Assembly (NCBI RefSeq): GCF_016592575.1
Contig: NZ_AP017470.1
Span: forward strand, 868,001-932,000
Direction: 5' to 3'
DNA from: Thermotomaculum hydrothermale
GTDB lineage: Bacteria > Acidobacteriota > Holophagae > Thermotomaculales > Thermotomaculaceae
Length of the DNA stretch: 64,000 bases
The notes under the pieces are model-generated. The model had not been told where the DNA came from. It did not search any database and saw nothing but the letters and a program-made list of their open reading frames with translations. Position numbers and translations under genes: made by a program. Positions 52,330 to 62,714 of this stretch are shown here, in pieces. Within the stretch, counting starts at the first letter, position 1. Every line of letters starts with the position of its first letter.

Positions 52330-54471
52330 ATGAATAAGAATAAAAACCTGATCCAGAAATTTTTTAAATTTATTCTATCAAGTGAAACTATTATTTTTGT
52401 ATTAAGCATTATTTTTTTGCTAAGTATTTATGACCTATTAAATAAATTTTGGTTCAGCATAGCAGTTTTTCTGGTTTATTCAGGCTATTTTTTGGTAACC
52501 GTATATTTAAAAAACAAAAAGGTAAAATCCGCTTTAAATCTTATAGAAAAAAAGTTATCTAAATTCAGTGAGGGAGATTTTAATGTTTTGGTTCATTCTT
52601 CAAAAGAAGAAGATGAAATATTAACAAAAGTTAATGAAGATTTAATTAGAATTACAAACAGGTTTGAAAGCATTGTGGCTAATTTAAGGGGGATTACCTC
52701 AAATATTAAGGAAAATTCTTACAGAATTGATGACCAATTGGTTGTTTATATTTATGACGCCAAAAATCATATTGAGAGTATAGAGCAAACAGGAAGGCTA
52801 CTGGAAGAGGTTAAAGATTTATTGGTTAAAATAAATCAGGATACTAAAAATCTTTCAAAACATACCGACAAAACTGTAAAATTTCTTGAAAGTTTTTCAA
52901 ATCAAAACGAAGACATAAGAATAACAGTAGATTCATTGTCCATGTATATACATGAAAACAAAGAGGCTATGGAACAAATTCAAAAAAATACAAGAAAGGT
53001 AACGGAGAATACCGAGAATTTGTCTTCCCTTTCACTTGAAACCTTTAGTGCAATAACCGAAATGGAATCAACCTTTAAAGAAATATCAAAGTATATAGAT
53101 TACACCCAAAGTTTAACAAGAGAGATTATAAAAATTTCAAAATTAGGAATGAATCAATCTAAAGAAACACTTGTTAGTGTTGAAAAGGTAGGAGAGGTTT
53201 TAAATACATTTATTTTGAAAATTAATTTGCTAAAGGAACAATCCTCTAAAATAGAGAGAATTGTTGATGCAATTTCAAGAATAGGTGAAAGAACTAATTT
53301 GCTTGCCCTAAACGCTACAATATTTTCACAAAACAGCCAGGGGGATGGCCACGATTTTGAGATAATTACTGAAAAAATAATGGAATTGTCAGAATCTTCA
53401 ACTATTGCCTTAAAAGAAATATCTCAAATCATTGTCCAGTTTGAGAATGTAATTTTGGAGCTTTCCCAGTTAGGGAAAGAAGGAAGTCAGGCAATGGAAA
53501 AAGCTCTAAAAAATATGTATCAAACCACTGAAAATTTTTCTGATATTTCAAATAGATTAAATGAAATAGGTCATCATTTTTACAATATTGCCACTGCTTC
53601 AAACGAACATTCTCTTGGAACTCAGCAGATTAGGGATGCCGCACATCAGATAAGTGATTTGTCAGAGGATATTGCAAACTTGATGTCTGCTGAAGATAAG
53701 ATTGTTGCATATGTAGGAACAAAAACTACTTTTATGTCTGAAATAATTGATAATCTCACTAAATCATTAAATGCTCAGGCAAATAAAGTTCAGGAGTTAC
53801 TTAAAGAATTTAAAGAGGTTGAAAATTCAACGAGGCGTATTCAGAGGCAAAGTGAGGAGCTTGAGCTTAATAACTCTGTGGCGAGTGGTTCAATAAACAA
53901 GATTAAAGAAGGCTTTAACAGGAATTTTAAAAATATTTTAACCATGTCCAATACTTCTCTCTCTTTAAAAAAATACGGAGAATACTTAGGAGAAACAATA
54001 GATTTTTTCAGACTACCTTATAGATTTCAGGGGGGAACCTTAAAGGTTTGTGGGATTACCATTCCATATAAAAAATTAGACCCGGCTTTTGCTGAAACCA
54101 TAGGTGAAACCCAGATAATTGATTTGATTTTTTCAGGCCTTGTTAGGTACAACCATCTTACAAATATTGTGCCTGATTTGTGCACCCATTGGGAAATATC
54201 TGACGATGGTTTAAAATATACTTTTTATTTAAGAAAAGATGTGATGTTTCATAATGGTCAGGTTTTTACAGCTAATGATGTTTTAGCTACTTTTAAAAGA
54301 TTACTGGATAAAAATGTTAACTCTCCAAAGGCTGGTCTTTATTTTTCAATAAAAGGAGCTAAGACTTTTTATGAAGGGCAAACTAATTATTTAGATGGGG
54401 TGAAGGTTATTGATGACTATACTGTTCAGTTTGTCCTTGAAAAACCTCTTGTTTTTTCCTTGATTTATTAA
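52330..54471 (+). CDS. Chemoreceptor-like coiled coil fused to SBP_bac_5 domain, N-terminal part (frameshifted)
   Basis: 713 residues read here. Two membrane spans (18-36 and 41-60) separated by a very short loop, a HAMP-like segment (about 61-112), a long helical region with the methyl-accepting receptor hairpin at about 318-345 (IGERTNLLALNATIFSQNS), more coiled coil, and from about 567 the start of an SBP_bac_5 solute-binding domain (GGTLKVCGITIP, VPDLCTHWEISDDGLKYTFYLRKDVMFHNGQVFTANDV). The tip has lost many receptor residues, so signalling to CheA is doubtful. The frame breaks in a T6 run at 54452-54457. One extra T joins it to the downstream ORF for a total of about 1065 residues. The expected topology puts the binding domain in the cytoplasm. 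Confidence 0.8.
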   Translation: MNKNKNLIQKFFKFILSSETIIFVLSIIFLLSIYDLLNKFWFSIAVFLVYSGYFLVTVYLKNKKVKSALNLIEKKLSKFSEGDFNVLVHSSKEEDEILTKVNEDLIRITNRFESIVANLRGITSNIKENSYRIDDQLVVYIYDAKNHIESIEQTGRLLEEVKDLLVKINQDTKNLSKHTDKTVKFLESFSNQNEDIRITVDSLSMYIHENKEAMEQIQKNTRKVTENTENLSSLSLETFSAITEMESTFKEISKYIDYTQSLTREIIKISKLGMNQSKETLVSVEKVGEVLNTFILKINLLKEQSSKIERIVDAISRIGERTNLLALNATIFSQNSQGDGHDFEIITEKIMELSESSTIALKEISQIIVQFENVILELSQLGKEGSQAMEKALKNMYQTTENFSDISNRLNEIGHHFYNIATASNEHSLGTQQIRDAAHQISDLSEDIANLMSAEDKIVAYVGTKTTFMSEIIDNLTKSLNAQANKVQELLKEFKEVENSTRRIQRQSEELELNNSVASGSINKIKEGFNRNFKNILTMSNTSLSLKKYGEYLGETIDFFRLPYRFQGGTLKVCGITIPYKKLDPAFAETIGETQIIDLIFSGLVRYNHLTNIVPDLCTHWEISDDGLKYTFYLRKDVMFHNGQVFTANDVLATFKRLLDKNVNSPKAGLYFSIKGAKTFYEGQTNYLDGVKVIDDYTVQFVLEKPLVFSLIY

Positions 54472-55526
54472 CTTTAACCGGGGCTAAAATAATATCACAG
54501 GCAGATTACCATTCCAATAAAGAAACAGTCTCTCTTGTTGGCACAGGCCCCTTTAAGGTGGAGTTTTTTAATTCAGATACAAAGATTGTTTTAAAGAAAA
54601 ATGAAATTTATTTTGTTCACAACAGACCTTTTCTTGATAGAGTAATTTTTGATTTAAGCCAGGAAGGAAATAAATATGCTATTGAAAGGTTTGAGAAAAA
54701 CGAGATTGATTTTATTTTTGCAGGTGAAGAAACGTACCTTAAAAAGATAAATCAGAGAAAAAACTTAAATAAAATAACAGAGACAATCCCTCAAGTTTCT
54801 ACTTATTTTCTTGCTTTTAACTGTCTAAAAAAACCATTTGATAATCCGAGGATAAGAAAAGCGTTTAACCTTGCAATTGATAGATTTAAAGTTGTTAATG
54901 CATTGCCAAAGGATTATGCAATTCCTGCTATCTCAATTGTACCTAATGGAATTTTTACTTATGTATCCAATGTAGGTTCATACAACTACGACCCTGAAAA
55001 GGCTGTTAGGATTTTAAAAGAAGAGGGCTTTGATTTTGATAATTTTATTTTTGAATTAACTTTTAGAAAACAGAGTGAAGATATTCCTAATGACATTCTT
55101 GCTATAAAAGAGTCTCTTGAAAAAATAAATATCAAAGTAAAATTAAAAGGCCTTGCAAAACACTGGGAATATATAGCTAAAAGAGAATTTGATGCTTTTA
55201 GGGTAGGCTGGGTAGCAGATTATCCTGATGCTGATAATTTTATTTTTAACATTTTTAATTCAAATGCCGGAGACCCTTTTTATTTGGGGTATAAGAATGG
55301 TATTGTTGACAAGCTAAGTGAAGAGGCAAAGTATGAGATAGAACCGAGGGCAAGGGTTAAACTTTATGCAAAAATTGAACAGATAATTATTGACGATTCT
55401 CCTGTTGTTCCACTTTATCACAGAAAAAACATAATTTTGCGCAACCAGAATTTGCAGGGAGTTAAACTTAAAGGGTTTTCTCCACAGGTTGATTTTTCTG
55501 AGATTTCTTTTAGAACTTTTAGTTGA
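54459..55526 (+). CDS. SBP_bac_5 domain, C-terminal part of the frameshifted receptor fusion
   Basis: Continues the fusion protein that starts at 52330. In this frame the sequence runs FLDLLTLTGAKIISQADY, GTGPFKVEFF, AFNCLKKPFDNPRIRKAFNLAIDR, RVGWVADYPDADNFIFNIFNS and PVVPLYHRKNIIL, all SBP_bac_5 motifs. There is no signal peptide and no ribosome site near the first ATG (54558), so it is not a separate binding protein. The 3' end overlaps the convergent DUF218 gene by 8 bases. Confidence 0.8.
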   Translation, partial: LDLLTLTGAKIISQADYHSNKETVSLVGTGPFKVEFFNSDTKIVLKKNEIYFVHNRPFLDRVIFDLSQEGNKYAIERFEKNEIDFIFAGEETYLKKINQRKNLNKITETIPQVSTYFLAFNCLKKPFDNPRIRKAFNLAIDRFKVVNALPKDYAIPAISIVPNGIFTYVSNVGSYNYDPEKAVRILKEEGFDFDNFIFELTFRKQSEDIPNDILAIKESLEKINIKVKLKGLAKHWEYIAKREFDAFRVGWVADYPDADNFIFNIFNSNAGDPFYLGYKNGIVDKLSEEAKYEIEPRARVKLYAKIEQIIIDDSPVVPLYHRKNIILRNQNLQGVKLKGFSPQVDFSEISFRTFS

Positions 55527-56142
55527 TAAAATAATAAAGCTTAAAGTAAATAATCCCGCCTATTTCGTGTAATATCAGTCTTAAATACCTTAAAAAAGAA
55601 CATGAATAAATTTCCTGCTGTTTGTTGTGAAAAAAATAAACTTTAATGTTTGAAAGTTTTTCTTTATTTAGGTAATAGGTTAAGATAATTCGCACTCTTT
55701 TTTCATGATACTCAGAAGTAATTATCCCTATTTTCTTGAATTCTGGGTGATTTTTTAAAATTGAAATCAACTCCCTTATATTGTTTTCAGTGCCCCCTAA
55801 ATTTTCATTGTATCTGTAATTGGAAAGCACTGTGTTACTTTTTTTATTTTGAAAGAAATTATTAGCAATTTTTTTACCTCTATTGTAATCAAGAAAAACA
55901 AAGGGAGTTTCAGGAAATTTTTTTAAAAGCATTTTTAGAAATTCTATTCTTTCTTTTGTTGATTTGCCAGGTTTTTTGTTAACAAAACCACCGCTAAAAA
56001 CAAAATAAATATCAACTTTTTCTATGTTTCTTTTGTTTGTCTCAGAGAGTAATCCCACTATATATTTTCGCGGTATTAAGAGAAATGACAAAAAAAATAT
56101 GGCTAATAAGATAAAAACTGAGAGAATTACCTTTTTCGCCAT
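55519..56142 (-). CDS. DUF218/YdcF-like membrane-anchored protein
   Basis: 207 residues with one N-terminal span (VILSVFILLAIFFLSFLLIP) and a DUF218-like domain: VDIYFVFSGGF, STKERIEFLKMLLKKFP, NTVLSNYRYNENLGGTENNIRELI and IGIITSEYHEKRVRIIL. Proteins of this fold (SanA, ElyC, YdcF) have been linked to the envelope, but their biochemical job is uncertain. It is downstream of rel and overlaps it by 16 bases, so it is co-transcribed with it. Confidence 0.78.
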   Translation of the reverse strand: MAKKVILSVFILLAIFFLSFLLIPRKYIVGLLSETNKRNIEKVDIYFVFSGGFVNKKPGKSTKERIEFLKMLLKKFPETPFVFLDYNRGKKIANNFFQNKKSNTVLSNYRYNENLGGTENNIRELISILKNHPEFKKIGIITSEYHEKRVRIILTYYLNKEKLSNIKVYFFHNKQQEIYSCSFLRYLRLILHEIGGIIYFKLYYFIN

Positions 56143-58298
56143 ACTGAGATAACGCCTTTTAAACCTTTAATCCTGTTAATTAATGCTTCTAATTGCGATT
56201 TTGAGCCTATTGAAAAAACAAATCTAAACTGTGCTTGATCTTTAGATTTAATTGACATTCCACTTACCTTTTGAATAGGAATGTTAAGTACTTCGAACAC
56301 ATTTGTTAATTTTGCAAGCATTCCGGTCATGTCCTCAGTTAATATTTCAATTGTTACTGTGAAATTAATGTTCTTGTCTTCAATCCATTCCACTTCAACA
56401 AATTTTTCAGGGGTAAGGTTTAATAGTTTGGAAATATTTTTACAGTCTTTTCTATGAATTGTAATCCCTTTTGTTTTTGTTAAATATCCTACAATTTCAT
56501 CCCCTAAAATAGGATTGCAACACTTTGCCCTTGTTACCAATATATTATCAATTCCTTTAACCCTTATCCTTCTCTCAAATCTAAGTTCTTCTGATAAATC
56601 TTTTGGTAAGGTAACTATTTTTTTAGGTTTCTTTTTAATAGAAGGTTCAATTGTTTCAAGAACCTTTATCAAAGGTATGTTTTTCTTGGCAATGTAAAAG
56701 TATAAGTCATCAATTGATTTTATTTTGTGTGATTTGAACCTTTGCGCTATTGCTTCAAGGTCAAGTTTTGCAAAAGGAATTTTAAACTTTCTCATTCCCT
56801 GCTCGAGTAGTATTTTCCCTTCCTCAATCTTCTCCTGTCTCTCGTGTTCCCTATACCAGGCTTTAATTTTATTTTTTGCTTTATTTGTTTTTACAAATTT
56901 TAACCAGTCAAGGCTTGGTTTTCCGTTTGTGTTGGTTAAAATTTCAACAATATTACCATCTTTTAATTCAGTATTTAAAGGAACCAAAATTCCATCAACC
57001 TTTGCCCCTGAGCATTGATTTCCTACTTCGGTATGAATAGCATATGCAAAATCAACAGGGGTTGCACCTTCTGGAAGGGATATCGGCTTGCCTTTTGGAG
57101 TTAAAACTGTTATATCATGGGTTAAATCACCTAAATTTTCTCTAAAATTCTCAAGAAATTCTTTATCGCTATTCTCTTGAATTTTCAATATAACCTTGCT
57201 AATAGCATTATATATTTCAGAGTGTTCAAATGCTGCAACTTTCCCCTGCTTGTATTGCCAGTGTGCCGCAATACCTTCTTCTGCTATTTTGTGCATAGAT
57301 TCTGTTCTTATCTGTACTTCAAAGTATATACCCTGTTTGTGTATAAGGGTAGTGTGTAATGATTGATATCCGTTTTGTTTAGGTCTTGCTATAAAATCAC
57401 GCCATCTGTTTGGCATATGAATCCAGTTTGCGTGGATTTCTCCCATTGCTTCATAGCATCTGCTAATATCTTCTTCCTTTATAATAATTCTGAAGGCAAG
57501 GAAATCATACACTTCATTTAATGAGATATTTTGTTTTCTTATCTTTCTAAAAATACTGTACAGGTGTTTAATTCTGTGTTGAATATAACATTTTATTCCT
57601 TTATCAGTCATAAGTTTTAGAAGTTTTTCATGGATTTCTTCCTGATATTGTTTATAATGCTTTTTTCTCTTTTCCACTTCCTCGGCTAATTTCTGGTATT
57701 CTTCCGGCCATAGGTATTTAAAACAGAGGTCTTCAAGTTCGTTTTTAATTCTTCCCATACCTATTGCGTGGGCCAAAGGAGCATAGATATCAAGAGTTTC
57801 CTTTGCAATTCTCTTTTGCTTATGCTCTGGCATTGCATCGAGAGTACGCATGTTGTCCAGTCTATCAGCTAATTTAATTATCAAAACTCTTGGATCCTGA
57901 GCGATTGAAATTAGCAATTTTCTAAAATTTGCACTTTCTTTTTCCTCTTTACTTACATTTTCAATAGCTGAAACTTTTGTTAAGCCATCAACCAACCTTG
58001 CAACTTCTTTTCCAAACTCTTCTTCTATTTCTTCAAGTGGCGTATCAGTGTCTTCAACAACATCGTGCAAAAATGCAGCGGCAATACTCTCAATATCCAG
58101 TCTATGACAGGCTACAATATAAGCTACAGAAGTAGGGTGTATTATATAAGGAAGTCCAGATTTTCTTTTAGCAAATTCATGTTTTTTTGAAGCGTATGCA
58201 AAGGCTTTTATTAGTAATTCAGGATCTCCATCAGGATGGTACTCTAAGAACTTGTCTATAATATCGTCTAACCTTACGATATTGTATTTATTTTCCAT
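56127..58298 (-). CDS. rel: Bifunctional (p)ppGpp synthetase/hydrolase RelA/SpoT
   Basis: Stringent-response enzyme. 723 residues in the standard order: HD hydrolase domain ([32 protein letters not shown], intact HD and ED), synthetase domain (about 240-360, [24 protein letters not shown]), TGS domain ([32 protein letters not shown]), helical and zinc-finger-like region with [29 protein letters not shown], and a C-terminal ACT domain. Intact HD and synthetase motifs mean it can both make and break the alarmone. It lies after the secF terminator, so it depends on read-through or a promoter of its own that I cannot place. Confidence 0.97.
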   Translation of the reverse strand: [723 protein letters not shown]

Positions 58299-58312
58299 AT
58301 ATTAAATCCTGT

Positions 58313-58349
58313 AAAAAAAAAATAGGGATAGGATTTAGTCCTATCCCTA
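58313..58349 (-). terminator. Rho-independent terminator after secF
   Basis: A perfect 11-bp stem TAGGGATAGGA/TCCTATCCCTA (58323-58333 and 58339-58349) with a 5-base loop, followed on the minus strand by ten T. It closes the tgt-yajC-secD-secF transcript 15 bases past the secF stop. Confidence 0.93.
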
Positions 58350-58364
58350 AAGAATATAAGTCTG

Positions 58365-59534
58365 TTACTTAACTTTGTAAACCTTTGTTTCAATAAAGTA
58401 GAAAATTGGACTCGCAATAAAGATAGAAGAGTAAGTACCTACAACAATACCTACCAGTAATGGGAAGGAAAAGCCCTTTAATGCAACTCCGCCAAAGATA
58501 AACAGGACGACCACAACAAATAATGTTGTTAGAGATGTTAAAAGTGTTCTTGAAAGTGTCTGGTTAATACTAATGTTGATAATATCAAACAGTTTTTTGT
58601 TTTTCATCAACTTAATATTTTCTCTAATTCTGTCAAAAACAACAATTGTGTCGTTTAAAGAGTAACCTACAATTGTAAGGAATGCAGCAACAACAGGTAG
58701 TGTAAATTCCTGTTTAAAGATTGAGAAAAATCCCAATGTAATAATAACATCGTGAACAAGAGCAAGGATAGCACCGATTGCGTAGTCAAATTTAAATCTA
58801 ATTGAAACATAAATCAAGATTGCAATTAAAGCCATAACAATTGCAGTTACAGCCTTTTCAGTTTGTTCTACTGATATACTTGGGCTGAATGTGTCTACTT
58901 TTAAAATTATGTAATTTCCTGCATAAAAATTGTCTTTTATAAATTTTTTAACATCTTCGTTTTTTATGTTTTTAACAGCATCATCAACAGAATTGAAGAA
59001 ATCGTTATGATTTGATCTCTCGTCTATTATTTCTTGAGCGAGTTTACTGTACTGGTCTTTGTCTTTTTCTACACCTACCATTGATAATTTATCTAATTTC
59101 AATACATTGGCCTTCCTTAAAATATCCGCGAGGTCTGTTTTATTTACCTTGTTTATATCGTATTTCCCTTCCTCAACCTTTTCATTCGCAGCTTTAACAA
59201 GAACATTAGATATCTTTTTCGCAACACTGCTTCCTACAGAGGTTTCGTCTCCCTCCTTGCCTTTAATTTTGATTATATATTCAGATAGGTTGCTATCAGT
59301 TTTTACCTGTACAATCTGTACATGTTTAAAGTTACTCTCAACAAACAGCTTTCTCAATTCATCAATGGTAATACTATTTTTGAATTTTACCTGAATTTCA
59401 GTACCGCCAACAAATTGAACGCCCTTTCTGATCCCCAGGGTTAAAACCGCAATAATTGAGCCAATTATAAATATCATTGAAATTGTAATTGCGATATACC
59501 TTACTCCCATAAAGTCTATGTCTTTTTTAAACAT
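58365..59534 (-). CDS. secF: Protein translocase subunit SecF
   Basis: Membrane partner of SecD that uses the proton gradient to pull exported proteins to completion. 389 residues with six spans and motifs QFVGGTEIQVKF, VMALIAILIYVSIRFKFDYAIGAILALVHDV, FLTIVGYSLNDTIVVFDRIRE. It is longer than the usual 300 or so: residues about 100-205 form an extra charged segment (DETSVGSSVAKKISNV through IKNEDVKKFIKDNFY) in the first periplasmic domain. The other parts are normal. It is 11 bases after secD. Confidence 0.95.
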   Translation of the reverse strand: MFKKDIDFMGVRYIAITISMIFIIGSIIAVLTLGIRKGVQFVGGTEIQVKFKNSITIDELRKLFVESNFKHVQIVQVKTDSNLSEYIIKIKGKEGDETSVGSSVAKKISNVLVKAANEKVEEGKYDINKVNKTDLADILRKANVLKLDKLSMVGVEKDKDQYSKLAQEIIDERSNHNDFFNSVDDAVKNIKNEDVKKFIKDNFYAGNYIILKVDTFSPSISVEQTEKAVTAIVMALIAILIYVSIRFKFDYAIGAILALVHDVIITLGFFSIFKQEFTLPVVAAFLTIVGYSLNDTIVVFDRIRENIKLMKNKKLFDIINISINQTLSRTLLTSLTTLFVVVVLFIFGGVALKGFSFPLLVGIVVGTYSSIFIASPIFYFIETKVYKVK

Positions 59535-59545
59535 CTCATCACCCC

Positions 59546-61084
59546 TTAAATACTCAGCGTTTCAGCGTTTTTTCTAATTGAAAGGACTATATCAAAAATA
59601 AGTTTAGATACAAATATTGCAGTGAATAAACTTGCAATAATACCTAATGAGAGTGTAACGGCAAAGCCCTTAACAGGTCCTGTTCCATACTGAAATAGGA
59701 AAACAGCTGCAATAAGGGTTGTTATATTACCGTCCAGTACAGCAGACAGACCTTTTGAAAATCCAGTGTCTATGGCTGCCCTTGGCGTTTTGCCATTCCT
59801 TAATTCTTCTTTAATTCTCTCAAAGATAATAACATTAGCGTCAACGGCCATACCTATCGTAAGGATAAAACCAGCTATGCCTGGCAAGGTAAGGGTTGCA
59901 TGGAAGTATGCAAGCCCACCTAATAGATAAATCATGTTGAGAAGAAGAGCAATATCTGCATTCAATCCAGCAAGTTTATAGTAAAAAAGCATAAAGGCCA
60001 TAACTATAATCATTCCCCATAGTGCAGCTTTAACGCCCTTTCTAATAGAGTCTTTACCTAAAGATGGTCCTACTGTTCTTTCTTCAAGAAAAGTCATTGA
60101 AGCAGGCAATGCACCAGACCTTAATTTAATTGCAAGGTCTTCAGCTTCATCAATAGAAAATCTCCCCGTAATCTCGGCTGTTGGGCTGTTAATAGGCTCG
60201 TTAATTCTTGGAGCAGATATAACCTTTTTGTCAAGTATAATTGCAAGTCTTTCTCCAACATGTTCAGATGTTACTTTTGCAAACTTCTCAACACCTACTT
60301 TATTTAAAGAGAATGAAACAGATGGAGAACCGTATTGGTCGGTTGCCCTTCTTGCTGTTTTAATGTCGTTCCCGTTTAACTCAACCCTTTCTTTGACAAT
60401 GTAAAATGATTTTCCGTCTTCACTGGGAAGAATTGTTGTTCCCTCAGGTAACTTACCGTTATGTGCTTTTAAAGCCATTTCCTTTGAAGGGTAGGGGTTT
60501 GGATCAGCAAGAAGCCTTAATTCAAGCCACCCAGGCTCTGACAAACTCTTTTTTATTCTTTCAGTATTATCAACACCAGGAAGTTCAATTACTATTCTAT
60601 CACTTTCAAGCCCCTGCCTTTGAATAACCGGCTCAGCCACTCCGTATTCATCAACCCTGTTATTAATGATTAAAAGAGCCTGTCTCATAGCCTGTTTTGA
60701 GATTTCTTTTTTCATGCTTTCTTTCATTGTAAATTCAAATGAACCATTTCCCAAATCCTTCATTGAATATCCAGCCATGTAAGATTTGAATTTGTCTTTT
60801 GCCTTTTCAATTTTGTCAGCGGGAATACCTTCAACAATTATTTTCAGATTTTTATCGTCTTTGGTTATTTTGCTGAATTCAATTTTTTCGTCTTTTAACA
60901 GATACTCTAAATTTGATTTAGAATTATCCAATTCCGCACGCCACGCTTCATCAAGGTTCACCTTTAAAACCATGTGAACTCCGCCTCTCAGGTCAAGACC
61001 AAGATTAATCTTTTCCTGAGGGGGATAAACATAATAAATAGCGCCTACTGTCAGGAATAAAACTAACAAGATTCTCCATTTCAT
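59546..61084 (-). CDS. secD: Protein translocase subunit SecD
   Basis: 512 residues: N-terminal span, large periplasmic domain with NLGLDLRGGVHMVLKV and ILDKKVISAPRINEPI, then five spans with GFILTIGMAVDANVIIFERIKEEL and DGNITTLIAAVFLFQYGTGPVKGFAVTLSLGI. All typical of SecD. Its operon partners are yajC and tgt upstream and secF downstream, the common bacterial order. Confidence 0.97.
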   Translation of the reverse strand: MKWRILLVLFLTVGAIYYVYPPQEKINLGLDLRGGVHMVLKVNLDEAWRAELDNSKSNLEYLLKDEKIEFSKITKDDKNLKIIVEGIPADKIEKAKDKFKSYMAGYSMKDLGNGSFEFTMKESMKKEISKQAMRQALLIINNRVDEYGVAEPVIQRQGLESDRIVIELPGVDNTERIKKSLSEPGWLELRLLADPNPYPSKEMALKAHNGKLPEGTTILPSEDGKSFYIVKERVELNGNDIKTARRATDQYGSPSVSFSLNKVGVEKFAKVTSEHVGERLAIILDKKVISAPRINEPINSPTAEITGRFSIDEAEDLAIKLRSGALPASMTFLEERTVGPSLGKDSIRKGVKAALWGMIIVMAFMLFYYKLAGLNADIALLLNMIYLLGGLAYFHATLTLPGIAGFILTIGMAVDANVIIFERIKEELRNGKTPRAAIDTGFSKGLSAVLDGNITTLIAAVFLFQYGTGPVKGFAVTLSLGIIASLFTAIFVSKLIFDIVLSIRKNAETLSI

Positions 61085-61112
61085 AACTTGTTACTCTCCT
61101 CTATTTTTTAGT

Positions 61113-61432
61113 TTAATTTTGCTCTTTATTTGACTGAAGGCCTGCAATTGCAGCCTTTGCAACAGTTAACTTAACGTCTTTGCCAACTTTCAAGTGAACA
61201 ACATTATCACCAACATATGCGATTTCTCCATAAATTCCGCCTGTGGTAATTACTTTATCTCCTACTTTTAAATTGCTTCTTAACTGGTCTAATGCCTTTT
61301 GCCTTTTAGTCTGCGGCCTGATTAAAAAGAAATAAAAAATGAAAAACAGTACTATTAAGGGAAAAATCTGGATTAAAAAACTCTGTTGGCCTGCTGCCTG
61401 TCCTGTACCTGCGTAAGCTAATGTCTCAAACA

Positions 61433-61433
<1 letters not shown>
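61113..61433 (-). CDS. yajC: Preprotein translocase accessory subunit YajC
   Basis: 106 residues with one membrane span (FLIQIFPLIVLFFIFYFFLIRPQTKRQKAL) followed by LKVGDKVITTGGIYGEIAYVGDNVVHLKV, the YajC signature. It binds SecDF-YidC. Its start codon shares one base with the tgt stop, so the two are coupled. The segment TGQAAGQQ before the span is common in YajC. Confidence 0.96.
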
Positions 61434-62566
<1,133 letters not shown>

Positions 62567-62586
62567 TTACCCCTTCAGAGATTTAA

Positions 62587-62615
62587 ATATTAACACAACA
62601 TATTAATTGTTTCAA
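62587..62615 (-). promoter_or_regulatory. Sigma-70 promoter of the tgt-yajC-secDF operon
   Basis: On the minus strand, TTGAAA (plus-strand 62610-62615), 17 bases, TAATAT (62587-62592), with 23 bases to the tgt start. The ribosome site is GAAGGGGTAA. Confidence 0.65.
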
Positions 62616-62654
62616 TTATCAAAACCTTTTCACGGGAATAAATTATATATAGTT

Positions 62655-62682
62655 TTGATTATATTGAGTAATTGAATATAAT
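62655..62682 (+). promoter_or_regulatory. Sigma-70 promoter of pal
   Basis: TTGATT (62655-62660), 16 bases, a perfect TATAAT (62677-62682), and a ribosome site AAGGGGG before the pal ATG. It diverges from the tgt promoter. Confidence 0.7.
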
Positions 62683-62714
62683 ATTAAGCAGGAAAGAAAT
62701 TTAAGGGGGTAATT

